This document shows, piece after piece, positions 11,073 through 23,922 of a DNA stretch of 64,000 bases. Position 1 is the stretch's first letter; each line of letters starts with the position of its first letter. The DNA comes from Mallotus nudiflorus. Lineage: Eukaryota > Streptophyta > Magnoliopsida > Malpighiales > Euphorbiaceae. The stretch covers positions 3,609,501 to 3,673,500 of the forward strand of contig CANTUR010000009.1 in assembly GCA_947683625.1 (NCBI GenBank), in the 5' to 3' direction. The notes under the pieces are model-generated. The model was not told the origin of the DNA. It made no database searches and saw nothing but the letters and a program-made list of their open reading frames with translations. Position numbers and translations under genes: made by a program.

Positions 11073-13475
11073 ATGGTTTCTATCATAGTGTGGAATGCTA
11101 GAGGGGTTGGTAATTCAAGAAAATCAATCTATCTAAATCATTTAATGAGAGCTAAAGCAGTTGATTTGGTTGTGATTTCTGAAACTAAGTGTATTTTTGT
11201 TTCCTTCCCTTTGATTAGATGATTTTGAGGGATAAGACATGTTGCTTTTGTGGTGTCTAATGCTATTAACTCAGCAGGTGGTATTTTGGTCTCATGGGAT
11301 GAGTAGGCTTTCATACATACTCATTTGGTTGTTCATGATCATTGGGTTACTGTGCAAGGTTATTTTATAGCGGATAATTTTGCTTGTGTTATTATTGGTA
11401 TATATAACTCTAGGGATGTGTCTTTATAGGAATTAGTGTGGTATGAATTGTTGCATTATTATCAACAGTTTGATGAGTTGCCTTTACTTCTTATTGGTGA
11501 TTTTAATCAAGTTAGGAAGACCTCTGATTGATCGCCAGCATTTCAAAGTTCTCTTGGTATTCAACAATTCAATAATTTTCTTAATGTAGCTAATTTAAAT
11601 AAGATTGGTTTGCAGGGTAATTCATATACTTGGCATAATCGGGTTAGTAAGAGTTATATTGATAGAGCTTTTATTTCGCTTGGTTGGATGTCTCAGTTTC
11701 CTTTTCTTCATTTGCTTACTTTATCTTGAGGCCCATTAGATCATAATCCAATTTGGCTTTCTTCTGTGAATGAGATTTCAGGTTTTAAACCTTTCTACTC
11801 TCTTGATTGTTGGTGGGATAACCATGGTTTCAATTCAGTTGTTCAAAATTTGTGGTCTTATATTCCTTCTCACTTTTCCCTTCGACATAAATTCAAGTAA
11901 TGGCACTTGAAGAACTGGAATCAATTGTAGTTTGGAAATGTTGAGAATAATTTACAGATTGTTAAAACGCAGATAGAATTACTAGAGGGTATTACTGAAT
12001 TCAAATCTCTATCAATGGCTGAAGATGAGGATCTTTCTTCTTTTTTATCATAAAAAGTTGTGTTCTTTAAAAGGGTGGAATCTCTATGGAAGCAAAAGTT
12101 TAAAGTGGCTTGGTGTAAGCTTGGAGACCGTAACACTAAATTCTTTCACCTTTAGGCTACAAATAAATGGCATTGAAATTCTATATGGTAGTTGTTGGAT
12201 AGGGACAAAATTGTTGACAATCCAACTGATATTTCTAATTTATTGGTCTCTCATTTTTGACATCATTTCAACATGCCTTGGACTGTTATAGGTTTTTTTG
12301 ATGATTTACATTTGCCTTCTATTTCTATTGAGCAGACTTGTCTACTTAAGTAGTGTTTCATAATAGAAGAATTAAGATCAACAGTTTTAAGTTATGCTTC
12401 TCATAAGGCTCCTAGTCTTAATGGATTTAACTTTTATTTTTATAAAAGAGCTTAGGGATCTATTAAAGCGGATTTGTTTTCTTTGGTGGATACCTTTTAC
12501 CTTATTAGTAAGCTTCCTCATTCTATTAAATCCTCTTTTATTACTTTGAAATCTTCCTCATTCTATTAAATCCTCTTTTATTACGTTGATCCCTAAGAAG
12601 AGTCATGTGATGACTGTTGATGAATAAAGACTAATTTCTTGATTCATGGGTTGTACAAGATAATTGCTGAATTGTTAGCCTATCATTTGAAATTTGTCTT
12701 GGAAAAGTTGATTTCTACGTCCCAATTTGCTTTTGTAGAGGGAAGACAAATTTTATATGGCTATTTTGTTACTAATGAGGTGATTCATTCTTCGTTATCT
12801 TTAAAGTTGGCTGCTTTGTGTTTAAAATTGACTTTGAGAAAGCTTATGATTCCAATCATTGGAATTACTTATTTTGGGTTCTCGAGCAAATGGGATTTGA
12901 GAGCATATAGGTTTCTTGGATTAAGGAATGTTTATATGGTTCTAAGACCTATATATTGGTGAATGGCTCTCTTTCTGCAGAATTTGATTTGCCTAATGGT
13001 GTTAAACAAGGATGTCCCTTGTCTCCTTTTTTTGTTCATTCTTACTACAAAGTCTCTATCGACATTAATTGCTAAAATGGAGTAGGCTAATTTGTTTAAG
13101 GAGTTTAACTTCCTAATAATGGTTTAGTCATTTCTTATTTGAATTTTGCTGATTATACCATTTTCTTTGTGGAGTGTGAATAGTCTTATCTCATTAATTT
13201 GGTTCGATTACTAAGATGTTTTTCCTTGACCTCAGGATTAAAAGTCAATTTTCATAATAGTTAAGTTGTTGGTGTTGCTCTCGATTTTGAATATGTCTCT
13301 TAGTTGGTTGCTGTAATTTTTTTTTATCAATTTTCTAAATTACCTTTGCAGTATTTGGGTCTCCCTCTTGGTCTATATGTTAAGCATAATTCGGTATGGC
13401 AGCCCCTTATTCAAAAGATTAAAAAAAAGCTTTCTCTTTGGAAAGGTAGAGTATTATCTCAGGTGGGTCATCTTG
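11073..13475 (+). pseudogene. LINE ORF2 N-terminal part: endonuclease and most of RT
   Basis: The endonuclease begins at about 11073 (MVSIIVWNARGVGNS) and includes LVVISETK, LLIGDFNQV near 11490-11510, SYTWHN near 11625, DRAFIS near 11660 and DHNPIW near 11740, all conserved catalytic blocks. RT blocks follow: FVEGRQI near 12735, NGVKQGCPLSP near 13000, and the catalytic box at 13145-13156, which reads FADY instead of FADD. A 41-bp direct duplication (12512-12543 repeated at 12553-12584) shifts the frame. The RT is cut at 13475 by a solo LTR insertion and resumes at 23923. Confidence 0.88.
12512..12584 (+). repeat. 41-bp-period direct duplication in LINE RT
   Basis: A 32-bp sequence starting CTTCCTCATTCTATTAAATC and ending TTTTATTAC is found at 12512-12543 and, identically, at 12553-12584. 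The 41-bp step is not a multiple of three, so it shifts the frame of ORF2. Confidence 0.9.
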
Positions 13476-14009
13476 TGATGTATGTAATTCTTTATATATA
13501 TTTGAATTGAATTTTAATGATTTTTGCATAAATATTCAAATTAATTTGGGTAGGAATTAGGCCTAAACAAGAATTATTTTGGTTTGATATTTTATTCAGT
13601 TTTATTTGTTTTTATAATTAATTTTTTTATTAGGAATTTTATTCAAGTGTTAACAAATATTCTCTTTTTTCCTTAGGAAACTAGCTAAGGATTGCAAAGA
13701 AATCAAGGATTTACATAAGAAGATCATGTTAAGGGCAACACGGTTTGGCGCACACTTGTGTCATTGCCTATGAACATATTAGAATGCAAGCTTCATGTCA
13801 CACAGGTGCAACACGGGTGTGTTGTTGCTAGTGCATCTTTCTGTTCTAATTGAAGAAGTTTTGAAAGTGTGACAGGGTTTCATGCACATCTGTATTTGAA
13901 AGTGTACAACCTTCTAGAATCTAAATCCCAGCTCATGCACGGTTGTGCTAAAGACTGTGCCGAAAAGTTTAGCGTCACATCGACTTAACACAATCGTGTA
14001 GTGGGTGTG

Positions 14010-15292
14010 TTGACCTTAACAATAATCAATCTTAATTTTGATCTTAAAAAACTTAATTTTGAGCATTAATTTATTTGTTTAAGTGTGTATAAGTTATGAC
14101 TCTATTGGAAGTTAAAATAAAGAATGATTATCTTGGGCTGATTGGACCTCTGAGATTCAAAGAGGCTTTTAAAATAATTAGAGCTTTATAATGAGAAAAT
14201 TATCTTCTTCAAATTTGAAGTAGACATCTTGAGAATTGGGCTTATTTGTCAAAATCCAAATTCATTTGGGTATGCAAATTTTGAGTCGAAATCAACATAT
14301 ATGTCTACCATTTCAGATTGCACATTTCTTAGTATTTTAGACACATCTTGAGCGACGAATGTCCAATTTAGGTGATTCAAAATGATATGTAAATATAAGT
14401 AAAATATCTATAACTTTCATGAAGTAAGTATAGGAAAATTCAAACTTCTTCAATAGTAAATCACGGCTTCAACTTGGGTATAGTTGTCTGATAGTAGTAT
14501 GTATCTCAGATTGCACAACTCTTAGTAATTTGGATATATCTTGAGTTACAGAAGTCTGATTTAGGTAATTCAAAATTATATGGAAAGATAATTCAAATAT
14601 ATACAACTTTTATGAAGAAATTATGGGTAAATTCAAATGTCTTGAGCAGCCAATCACGGTTTCAATCCATGAATAGCTGTCTGATAGCATCACTTTCAAT
14701 GATTCAAAATATAGACGTTGGACACATTATTTGCATCTCCAATAACTATGTTTTTGAGTGTTTGTCTATACAAATATCTCTAGAGCTAAATTCAATTTAA
14801 GAAAACTTATTTATCATTCGTTCTTTCTTAAGCATTAATTGTGCTCTCAAATTCTCTTAAACAATTCTTTGTTTGTATAATCTTGTGAGAGTTGGTTGTG
14901 TGTTAGAAATAGAATTTCTCTTCATCTTAAATCTTGGGTTAGATTAGAAGGGAATTGAGATTTATTTCTAAAGGAATTGGTTTAAGTGTTGTCCATTGAA
15001 ATACTTGGGTTTTGATTTTTTGAGTAAGCCTTGAAAACTCAAGTTGTAAGGTTGTAAGAGTGAGCCATAAAACTCTTGTGTAATCTCAATCTTATAAATA
15101 AAATTATGGGTGATTGAAAATCCTAACTTAGGGATAAGTTAGGTGGAGACGTAGGATTGTTGTTGAATTCGAACTCCTTAAATTTTTATGTTCTTCATTC
15201 TTCCTTCTCAACTTCCATTCTTGCAAAGAATTCTTTTAATTTCTTATTTTTATTTGATAGTGCTATTCACCCCCCTCTAGGAATCTTTTCAA
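14010..15292 (+). repeat. 5' LTR of the Sirevirus-type element
   Basis: The LTR starts TTGACC and ends TTTTCAA, which are inverted ends, and is repeated at 21769-23042. It contains a tandem-like internal similarity (CAGATTGCACA...CTTAGTATTT... near 14313 and 14509). The end is fixed by the PBS that follows two bases after the terminal CA. Confidence 0.9.
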
Positions 15293-15293
15293 T

Positions 15294-15305
15294 TGGTATC
15301 AGAGC
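15294..15305 (+). promoter_or_regulatory. Primer binding site (tRNA-iMet)
   Basis: TGGTATCAGAGC is the standard plant PBS complementary to the 3' end of initiator methionine tRNA. It lies just after the 5' LTR end, where minus-strand DNA synthesis would begin. Confidence 0.92.
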
Positions 15306-15342
15306 TTGAATTCTAGGTACTTCATTGCTAGAATACAAGATC

Positions 15343-16300
15343 ATGGGGAGTGAATTACAAAACATCTTTTATCTTAGACCATTCTCTGATGGTAGCGACT
15401 ATCCACATTGAAAATTCAAAATGGAATTATATCTTAATTGTGATTCCATCAAAATTTAAGACATTGTCCTAAGAGGTTGAGAACCACTTACAATTATCAT
15501 TGATAGTGTGGTAACTACTCTTATAAGAAGCTAATAGAGTATTGATCAAAAGGAAGAAAGTTAAAAAAATAAAAAAGCTATGATTACTCTAGTCTCTTCA
15601 ATGATAAGAGAAGAAGGAGGCAAACTTCAACATTGTATATTGGCCAAAGAAATGTGGGAGACCTTAGAAAATCACTATGAAGGCAACATTCAAGTAAGAA
15701 GCAAGAAGGTTCAACTTCATATGTTTGAATATGAACTCTTCAAAATAAAGCCTCATGAATCAATCACAGAGATGAAAAATCGACTCAATGCTCTCCTCAT
15801 AACCTTTAGGAAACTTGGAAAAAATTTCTCTAAGGAAGAGGTAAACAATAAGATTTTAAGAATCCTACCTAAGAAGGATTGGGAATCTTGTGTTACTTTA
15901 ATTGAGGACTCAATACCTCTCCACTCCATCAATCGATGTGCTCATTGGCAATCTCTTAACATATGAGCTCACTATCAAGCAAAGAGGTGAAGAATAAAAA
16001 GAGAAAGAAGAAAAGAAAAAGAGCATTGCTCTAAAAGCTCTTTAAGAAGATAGTGAAGAGGAAAGCATTAAAGATTCTAATGATGAAGATGGTGACATTG
16101 CCATGCTCACTAGGAACTTTAAGAAGTTTTTTAAAAAGAAAAACTTCTTAAGAATAAGAGACTTTAACAAGAAGTTCAAAGGAGATGGGAAGAAGAAAAC
16201 TAAGGAGGTTACTCGCTATGAATGCAAGAAACTGAGACATATTAAAAGTGAGTGTCCCAAACTCAAATTCAAGAACAAGGGAATAAAAGATAAGTAGGGC
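15343..16300 (+). pseudogene. Copia gag (UBN2-type) with damaged zinc knuckle
   Basis: The likely start is at 15343, followed by the PFSDGSDYPH block (tryptophan position now a stop) of copia gag proteins. 15580-15966 is open and covers the UBN2-type gag core (KEMWETLENHYEG, then a VQLHMFEYELFKI stretch). Around 16210-16260 the CCHC zinc knuckle reads RYECKKLRHIKSEC. The first cysteine is replaced by arginine and the glycine before the histidine by arginine, so RNA binding through this knuckle is unlikely. Gag would form the virus-like particle. In-frame stops near 15410, 15460 and 15965 break it. Confidence 0.85.
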
Positions 16301-16475
16301 ATTCACAGCTGCATGGGATGATTCCTTTGAATCTGAAGAGGAAAAGGAATAACAAAGTGGCCAATCTTTGCTTCATGGCCCTTGAAAATGAAAATAAGGT
16401 ACCATCTACTTCTTATTCTTCCTTTGATGATTATAATAATTATTATGATAATGAGACGATGATGAGAGCTCTATT

Positions 16476-17003
16476 GTGAGCAAATTACTTATTAAATGCA
16501 AAAGTTTATTATCTAAGAAGAAATATTATAAGCATGAGTTAGGTAGCTTAAATAGAGAATTAGAAATTTTAAAAATTAATTTTGCTAAACTTGTTGAATC
16601 AAACGAAAAACTTGTTAGTGGTGCAAAATCTTTTAATTATTTAGAAGATCAATTTAAGAAAGAAAATGACGAAAATCATAAGCTTTCTAAAGAGGTATTA
16701 GAATTAAAGAATTCCATTATTAAATTTAAGAGAGGAAAAGAAACTTTAGATAGTCTTCTTGACTCTCAACAATTTCATTGAGATACCCATGAAATTGGAT
16801 ATAAGAATGGAATGTCTTCATCATCTTTATCATATATTAATTTTGTAAAAGCTTCCCATGATTCCATTCCTTCAACCTCCAAATCAAATGAGACTCAAGC
16901 TTTCAAAGCTAAAAGATCTCATGTGTTAAATAGCGTGGGAAAGTCTCATAAGAATCATCCTTCATTAACACAAAGAGGTAAGGCTCAAACTAGAGCACCT
17001 TAA
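16476..17003 (+). pseudogene. Copia gag-pol linker, coiled-coil-like
   Basis: Open stretches at 16476-16781 and 16812-17003 encode a lysine- and glutamate-rich segment with heptad-like leucine spacing (ELGSLNRELEILK, KEVLELKNSIIKF), followed by a serine-rich piece. Sireviruses carry such a coiled-coil region at the end of gag. It lies between the zinc knuckle and the protease. Boundaries are uncertain. Confidence 0.6.
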
Positions 17004-17379
17004 CCAAAACATGCTTATATGTACATTAAAAACAATTGTAATAGCCATGCTATACAATACAATGCACATAAACATGTTGCACAAAATTATCGAAATAAAC
17101 ATCACCATTGCCAATGCATGTTTCACTTAATGACACAAAACAATAGGAGATACACACAACACCAAAGGCATATTGCACACATTAGGAAAGCAATTCATTC
17201 TAAGAGGAATAAATTTGAAAATATTGTATATTCTTATTGGATGATCAAAATACATACTAATAATATGTGCTTTTATAGAAGACTACATATGAATTTACTT
17301 CATACGAATTATCTTAAAACTAACCAACCTATACCAAGAAAGGTTTGGTCCAAAAGAATATTTAATTTATTTTATGTAG

Positions 17380-18856
17380 ATGTGCTTGAAATCCATAAGA
17401 ACAAAAAGTAAGTGGTATCTCGATATTGGATGTTCAAGACATATGACGGGAGACAAAGAGCAATTCAACAAACTTGATGCTAAGGATGAAGGACACGTTA
17501 CTTTTGGAGATAATGCAAAAGGAAAAATTATTGACATTGGAGAAATAGGTAATCCTCAATCCTTATCTATATATCATGTGTTATTTGATGATGGTCTTAA
17601 ACATAATTTGCTTAGTATAAGTCAATTATGTGATATGAAAAATAAAGTAACTTTTTATCCTAAAAATTGCTTTATTAGTAGTCTTGATGAAAACAAAATT
17701 ATTTTTAGTGGTGAAAGAGTAAACAATGTTTATGTCATTTATTCGAATAAAATTGATAACAAAGACATAAAATGCTTAGTGTCTATCTCCTATGACACAT
17801 GGACATGGTATAGAAGGTTAGGACATGCAAATTTTGAGCTTTTGAATGATCTTTGTAAACATGAACTTATGATTGCTTTACTTAAGCGTGAATTTACTAA
17901 GGATAAACCTTATAATTCTTGCCAAAAGGGAAAACAATCCAAGTCCTCTTTTAAGCTAAAAAATGTAGTGTCCACCTTTAGGCCACTTGAACTTATACAT
18001 ATGGATTTATTTGGACCAACTAGAGTTGATAGTCTTAGTGGAATGCACTATGCATATGTATTAGTTGATGATTACTCTAGATTTATATGGGTATGTTTCC
18101 TTGCTCATAAGAATGATGCATTTAAAGCTTTTGAAAATTTTGCAAAAAGAGTTCAAAAAGAAAAAGGCTTTTGTATTTTTTCTATTAGAAGTGATCATGG
18201 AACCGAGTTTGAAAATGAGTTTTTCAAAACCTTTTATGATGAAAATGGTATCTCATATACATTCTCTTCTCCCAAAACTCCTCAATAAAATGGGGTGGTT
18301 GAAAGGAAAAATAGATCTCTTGTGGAAATGGCTAGAACAATGCTTTATGAGTATAATTTTCCTTTATACTTTTGGGCAAAAGCCGTTAACACGTCTTGCT
18401 ACATTTCAAATAGAGTTTTCAAAAGACCAATTTTAAATAAAATATCTTATGAGCTATGGAATAATAGAAAATCTAAAATCTTATATTGAATATTTGGATA
18501 CAAGTGTATTTGGATACAAGTACTTTATATTGAACACTAAGGACAATCTTGGGAAATTTAATTCTAAAGCCGATGAAGGAATTTTCCTAGGCTATTCTAT
18601 TTTTAGTAAAACATATAGGGTCTTTAATAAGAGAACTCTAGTAGTTGAAGAGTCAATGCATATGATATTTAATGAATCAAACTCACTTGATCCTAGAAAG
18701 GATGTTTGTAGTGATGATGATCTTGTAAGTGACAATGAGATTGTGGAAACACATGAAGAAAATGCTAGTAAGCCTTTGAAACTTGAAGATCCAAGTAAGA
18801 AGGAAAATCGGGAGACATCTCAACCTACCTTGAAGGATGAACTTCCAAAGGATTGA
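17380..18856 (+). pseudogene. Copia protease and integrase, with in-frame stop
   Basis: The protease motif is WYLDIGCSRHMTGD at 17413-17454. The catalytic Asp-Ser-Gly triad reads Asp-Ile-Gly (17422-17430), which would inactivate the aspartic protease. Integrase follows with the zinc-binding segment (WYRRLGHANF, then SCQKGKQS), and the core with DLFGPTR, the VLVDDYSRF aspartate, IRSDHGTEFENEF aspartate, and the catalytic glutamate in VVERKN. A TAA stop at 18286-18288 lies immediately before the conserved NGVVERKN, consistent with a CAA codon changed to TAA. The C-terminal GKFNSKADEGIFLGYS block is at about 18550-18600. Confidence 0.9.
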
Positions 18857-18959
18857 CAATGCAAGAAATCTCACCCTTAAGACCTCATTATAGGTGACAC
18901 TACAAAAGGGGTAACTATTATATCTCAATTAAAGTCTATTGTTAATTAGCCTTCATTTC

Positions 18960-20485
18960 TCAAATTAAACCCAAAAATATTAATAATGCTTTGTGTGATG
19001 AATTTTGGGTCCTTGCTATGCAAGAAGAGTTAAATCAATTTGAGAGAAACAAGGTTTGGACCTTGGTTCCTAGACCTAAACATCATCCTATTATAGGCAC
19101 CAAATGGGTGTATGAAATAAGATGAATGAACATGGTGTCATAACTAGGAACAAAGCTAGACTAGTAGCTAAAGGTTATAATCAAGAGGAAGGAATTGATT
19201 ATGATGAAACCTATGCCCTCGTTGCAAGGTTAGAAGCTGTTAGGATGCTACTTGTATTTGCATCATTAAAGGATTTCGAACTTTATCAAATGGATGTTAA
19301 AAGTGCATTTTTAAATGGTTTTATTGAAGAAAAGGTGTATGTTGAACAACCTCCAAGTTTTGAAAGCTTTGATTTTCCAAATCATGTATTCAAACTTTCC
19401 AAAGCATTATATGGATTAAAACAAGCTCCTAGAGCTTAGTATGAAAGATTGAGCAACTTCTTATTAGAGAAAGGTTTTTCTAAAGGAAAAGTTGATACAA
19501 CTCTTTTCATAAAGAAATCCAAGCATGATTTATTAATTGTTAAAATATATGTTGATGACATTATATTCGGTGCTACTAACCATTGCTTGTGTGATGAATT
19601 CTCTAATTTAATGCAAGGAGAATTTAATATGAGTATGATGGGTGAACTCAAATTCTTTCTTAGACTACAAATTAAGCAATGTAAAAATGGGATTTTCATC
19701 AATCAAACCAAGTATACAAGAGACGTTCTCAAGAAATTTAGCATGGATGGAGTTAAGATAAGTAAAACTATAATCAGCACCACAACCAAACTTAAAAAAG
19801 ATGGGAATGGCAAATCGGTTGATGAAAAGTGATTTAGAGGTATGATCAGATCCCTTGTTTATCTAAATGCTAGTAGACCCGATATTATGTTCGCTACTTG
19901 CTTATGTGCTAGATTTCAGTCTAGTCTTAAAGAGTCTCATTTGAATGCTATCAAAATAATTTTTAAATATCTTTGTGGTACAATGGATTTAGGACTTTGG
20001 TATCCTAGGAGTTCATCCTTTGACTTGATTAGTTATTCGATAGTTTACTAGATAGAAAAAGCACCTCTAGAACTTGTTAATTTTTAGGATAACATTTAGT
20101 TTCTTGATTTAATAAGAAATAAGTTTCAGTTGCCTTATCTATTGCTGAAGCTGAATATATCGCAATAAGTCTTTACTATTCACAAGTTTTATGTCAAAAA
20201 CAATAGTTGTTAGACTATGGTGTAAAATTTGATCACATTCCAATCAAATGTGACAATTCAAGTGCTATCAACCTTAGCAAAAATCCCATTCAACATTCTA
20301 GAACTAAGCATATAGACATTATACATCATTTCTTGCGAGATCATGTTCAAATTGGTGATATCTCACTTGAATTTATTAATACAAATAATCAACTTGCAAA
20401 TATCTTCACTAAACCTCTCAACGAAGAGAGGTTAAATTTCATTAAGCATGAACTTGACATGATTAATGGTTCTAATTTATCTTGA
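18960..20485 (+). pseudogene. Copia reverse transcriptase and RNase H, with stops
   Basis: The RT starts near 18990 and shows WTLVPRPKHH, ARLVAKGYNQEEGIDY, YQMDVKSAFLNG, LSKALYGLKQAPRA and the intact catalytic YVDD at 19548-19559. Stops occur after IR at 19124, and at 19437-19439 where tryptophan is expected in the PRAWYERL block. RNase H follows, with the ADIFTKPL-type end (reading ANIFTKPLNEERL) near 20397-20430 and the terminus at 20485. This is the best-conserved part of the element, and the only one of the four RTs in the window with an intact catalytic box. Confidence 0.92.
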
Positions 20486-21768
20486 TTTTATGTTTAATTG
20501 ATGGTTAAACTGTTTTCATGTGAAATCATGTTGTGCTTATTGATTACTTTGATTGATAAATATTTTGATTTTGATCTTAAATTTTTTTTTAGTTGTCAGT
20601 TTATATTTGGTTTATCTTTTTAAATTTCCTTTTGCATTTTGTCAAAGGAGAAGAAATCATTTGAGTTTGCATATGTACCCAGCTAATTTTTTAACATGTG
20701 TATTTCTCTTGAATTTTAAAAATCCCTTAAAAATGAGTTTATGTTATTGACATATTATATTTTTGTTTGATATAGGGGGAGAAATTTTGTTTAATTTTTT
20801 TTTTGCATGCATATTAACATTATAAGTATGGCTAATTTTGTCGTATATCGTATATGACAAAAGACCTTATTTTGCTTACTTTGTTTATATATGACACAAA
20901 TTTTATAAAAATTTTGTGCATCTTTGTTTTCATTTTCCCCTTATATCTCTCTCTTTTCTTTTTCTTTTTGACAAAATGGGAAAAATATATTTGAGTTTGT
21001 TATTTGTTACTATACATGTGTATAATATTTTATTATTGTGTTTATACATGTATAATTCATGTAGAAAATCTTCTTAGGAATTGTTTTAATCTTTGATAAG
21101 GCATGAAAATCTTTCTTAGGAATTATTTTGATCTTTAATAAGGCATGAATATTTTTACAAAGATTTGGTGTATCTTTGCTTTGTTCCTATAGGAATTTTG
21201 GTCTTTTTAGGTTTATTCCCCATTATATCTCTCTCCTTTCCTTTTGCCTTTGTACAAAGAGAGAAAAATATGTTATGAATAATTTATTTTTATTTTTTTA
21301 TGCTAAATTCTACATGATTGATTAACTAGCTAAGCTTTATATGATCATATGATAATTAAGCATGTCTAGCATCAACATTATTATTATATGTACTATTTTT
21401 ATAATGCATTTTAGTGGCACTATATGCATATATGTTTGAAATTATTTTCTCACATTGCCTAACATTTATTTAAATGATCATGTTATCATATTTTATATTT
21501 TTTAATACATTTTTCATAAGAATGTTATGTTTTCACCCCTCTCGCTATTTTATGTTGTTTTTATTTGATTTTATTTTTTTTGTCAAGGGAAATAATCTCT
21601 AAGTTTATATTTCTTATCATGTCCATATTTGTAGAGGGAGAGATAAATAAATATATTTTATTTCATTTGGTATCATTTTTGTCATAAATATTATCACACA
21701 CTTTACTTTGTATTATTTTTTTTTATCAAACTCAAAATAAGTTTATTAAAATAAAAAAGGGGAGATTA
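20486..21768 (+). other. Non-coding 3' region of the Sirevirus with purine-rich boxes
   Basis: This is 1.3 kb between RNase H and the 3' LTR without a convincing coding frame. It has purine-rich boxes at about 20774-20785 (ATAGGGGGAGAAA), 21632-21645 (GTAGAGGGAGAGAT) and the true polypurine tract at 21753-21766 (AAAAGGGGAGATTA) next to the 3' LTR. Repeated PPT-like boxes in this region are a known trait of Sireviruses. Two similar blocks, near 21070-21130, share a direct repeat around 'CTTAGGAATT'. No env-like frame can be supported. Confidence 0.6.
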
Positions 21769-23042
21769 TTGACCTTAGCAATAATCAATCTTAATTTTGA
21801 TCTTAAAAAACTTAATTTTGAGCATTTAATTTGTTTATTTAAGTGTGTATAAGTTAGGATTCTATTGGAAGTTAAAATGAAGTATGATTATCTTGGGTTG
21901 ATTGGACCTTTGTGATTTAAGGAGGGTTTTGACATCCTTAGAGCTTTATAATGAGAAAATTATCTTCTTCACATTTGAAGTAGACATCTTGTTCTTTCTT
22001 AATTGGGCTTATTTGTCAAATTCCTAGTTCATTTGGGTATACAAAATTTGAGTTGAAATCAATATATATGTCTATCATTTTAGATTGCACATCTCTTAGT
22101 ATTTTGGACATATCTTAAGCTACAGATGTCTAATTTAGGTGATTCAAAATGATTAAAAAGATAAGTCAAATATATACAAAAGTATGGGATAATTAAAACT
22201 TCTTCAATATCAAACCATGGCTTTAACTTAGGTATAGCTGTTTGATAGTAGTTTGCATCTCAGATTGCATAACTCTTAGTATTTTTGACATATCTTGAGT
22301 TAAAAAAGTCCAATTTAGGTAATTAAAAATTTTGTGGAAAGATAATTCAAATATTTATAGCTTTTATAAAGAAATTTTAGGAAAATTCAAACTTCTTGAG
22401 TAGCCAATCACGGTTTCAATCCATGAATAGTTGTCTGATAGCATCACTTTTAATGATTCAAAAGACAGAAATTGTACACATTATTTACACCTCCAACAAC
22501 TATATTTTTAAGTGTTTCTCTATATAAATACCTGTAGAGCTAAATGGAAGTTAAGAAAACTTATTTATCATTCATTATTTCTTAAGCATTCATTGAGCTC
22601 TCAAATTCTCTTAAACAATTCTTTGTTTGTATAAATCTTGTGAGAGTTGGTTATGTGTTAGAAATATAATTTCTCTTTAACTTAAATCTTAGGTTAGATT
22701 AAAAGGGAAGTGAGCTTTATTTCTAAAGGAATTAGTTTAAGTGTTATCCATTAAAACACTTGAGTTTTGATTTTTTGAGTGAGCCTTGAAATCTCAAGTT
22801 GTAAGGTTGTAAGAGTGAGACATAAAAATCTTGTGTAATCTCAATCTTGTGAATAAGATTGCGGGTGATTGAAAATCCTAACTTGGGGATAAGTTAGGTA
22901 GAGACGTAGGATTGTTTTTGAATTCGAACTCCTTAAATTTTTGTGTTATTCATTCTTCCTTCTCAAAGTCCATTAAGAATTCTTTTAATTTCTCATTTTT
23001 ATTTGATAATCTTATTCACCCTTCCTCTTGGACTCTTTTCAA
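21769..23042 (+). repeat. 3' LTR of the Sirevirus-type element
   Basis: It is homologous over its length to 14010-15292, with many substitutions and small indels. It starts TTGACC after the polypurine tract and ends TTTTCAA. The probable target duplication GTGTG follows at 23044-23048. Confidence 0.9.
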
Positions 23043-23922
23043 CGTGTGTTAAAGAAAAGGAGACTTTTTCCTAAGCAAGAAATGAAGGAGAATTCAAGGG
23101 CTAAAAGATCTCCTTTTAGGTTTTCCTATATAAAGGGATGGTAAGAGGTATTTGAGGGGATTCATTCAGCACTCAAGAGGAAACAAACAAAGAACTAAAC
23201 TAGGATTGAAGACAATTGGTTTAAGAATTCAAGAATTTATTTTATGATTTCTTTCTTTATCTTTGATCTTTTAATTATGTTTGTTTGCTTCGTCACAAGT
23301 ATGCGTGGCTAAATTCCTTTAGGGTTTAGGTTAAGAGTAGTTATTCTATAATGTGATTGAACATAAGTTTTATTAATTTGATTTCAATTAATTTTTTTAG
23401 TTTCTCTTCATATCTTGTATTCAATTAAGGGCCCAATTTCTTGCATGTTTATAGATAGGAAAATTTATTAACTTTAGACTCATAGGACTTAGACCATTCG
23501 ACCACGAGAGTAGATGAGCTCTTCAGGGATAAAATAATTGTTAAGAAGCTTAATGAGTTAGGATTAATTTCTTATTCACGAGAGTAGGTTAAAAATTAAT
23601 CTTGACATGCTTAATTGAACTTGAGAGATTATTTAGGTATTTTAGAACAATTACCCTTAGCTGAAATCAAAGTGTTTAATAATTAAGTGTTCATGATCTA
23701 ATTGGAATAATGAAACTCAACCTAAGCTTTATGTTGTTTATCATTTGATTTTCTCTTAGTTTTAATTGTTTAGAGTTATATTTTGATTTTCTAAATTACT
23801 TTATTGATTTTCTAGCTAAGAACATAAGTAGGGATATTAGTACTCAATATACAATCCTCATGGGAATGATATCTTTGTACTACAATTCATGATCCTTACG
23901 CTTGCAGGTTTTGAACACAACA

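Larger units (their letters stand above)
14010..23042 (+). mobile_element. Sirevirus-type Ty1/copia retrotransposon, inactive
   Basis: This is a 9.0-kb element with two long LTRs (about 14010-15292 and 21769-23042), an initiator-methionine tRNA PBS right after the 5' LTR, a gag-protease-integrase-RT-RNase H order, and a polypurine tract before the 3' LTR. The integrase and RT blocks, the 1.3-kb non-coding region after RNase H and several purine-rich boxes there fit the Sirevirus lineage. The LTR copies differ at many positions by eye, so the insertion is old. Flanks show GTGTG at 14005-14009 and 23044-23048, a probable target duplication with a one-base ambiguity. Stops in gag, integrase and RT disable it. 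Confidence 0.93.
13476..23922 (+). mobile_element. Solo LTR (same family as 2855-4260), split by a copia element
   Basis: The left part is 13476-14009 and the right part about 23043-23922; together they make about 1.41 kb starting TG and ending CA. The flanking 5-bp repeats are identical: tcttg at 13471-13475 and 23923-23927. Removing the insertion and one repeat rejoins the LINE RT sequence around the GHL...LIK motif. The right part carries a TATA-like box near 23127-23133 and the Tat/Athila-like end with CTTGCAGGTTTTGAACACAA. No PBS or coding sequence of its own is seen, so it was already a solo LTR, or became one after the copia insertion. Confidence 0.88.

Noticed and set aside
20553..20750. 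Possible env-like frame after the Sirevirus RNase H
   Set aside because: Short, no signal or transmembrane-coiled-coil pattern, in a non-coding PPT-rich region.
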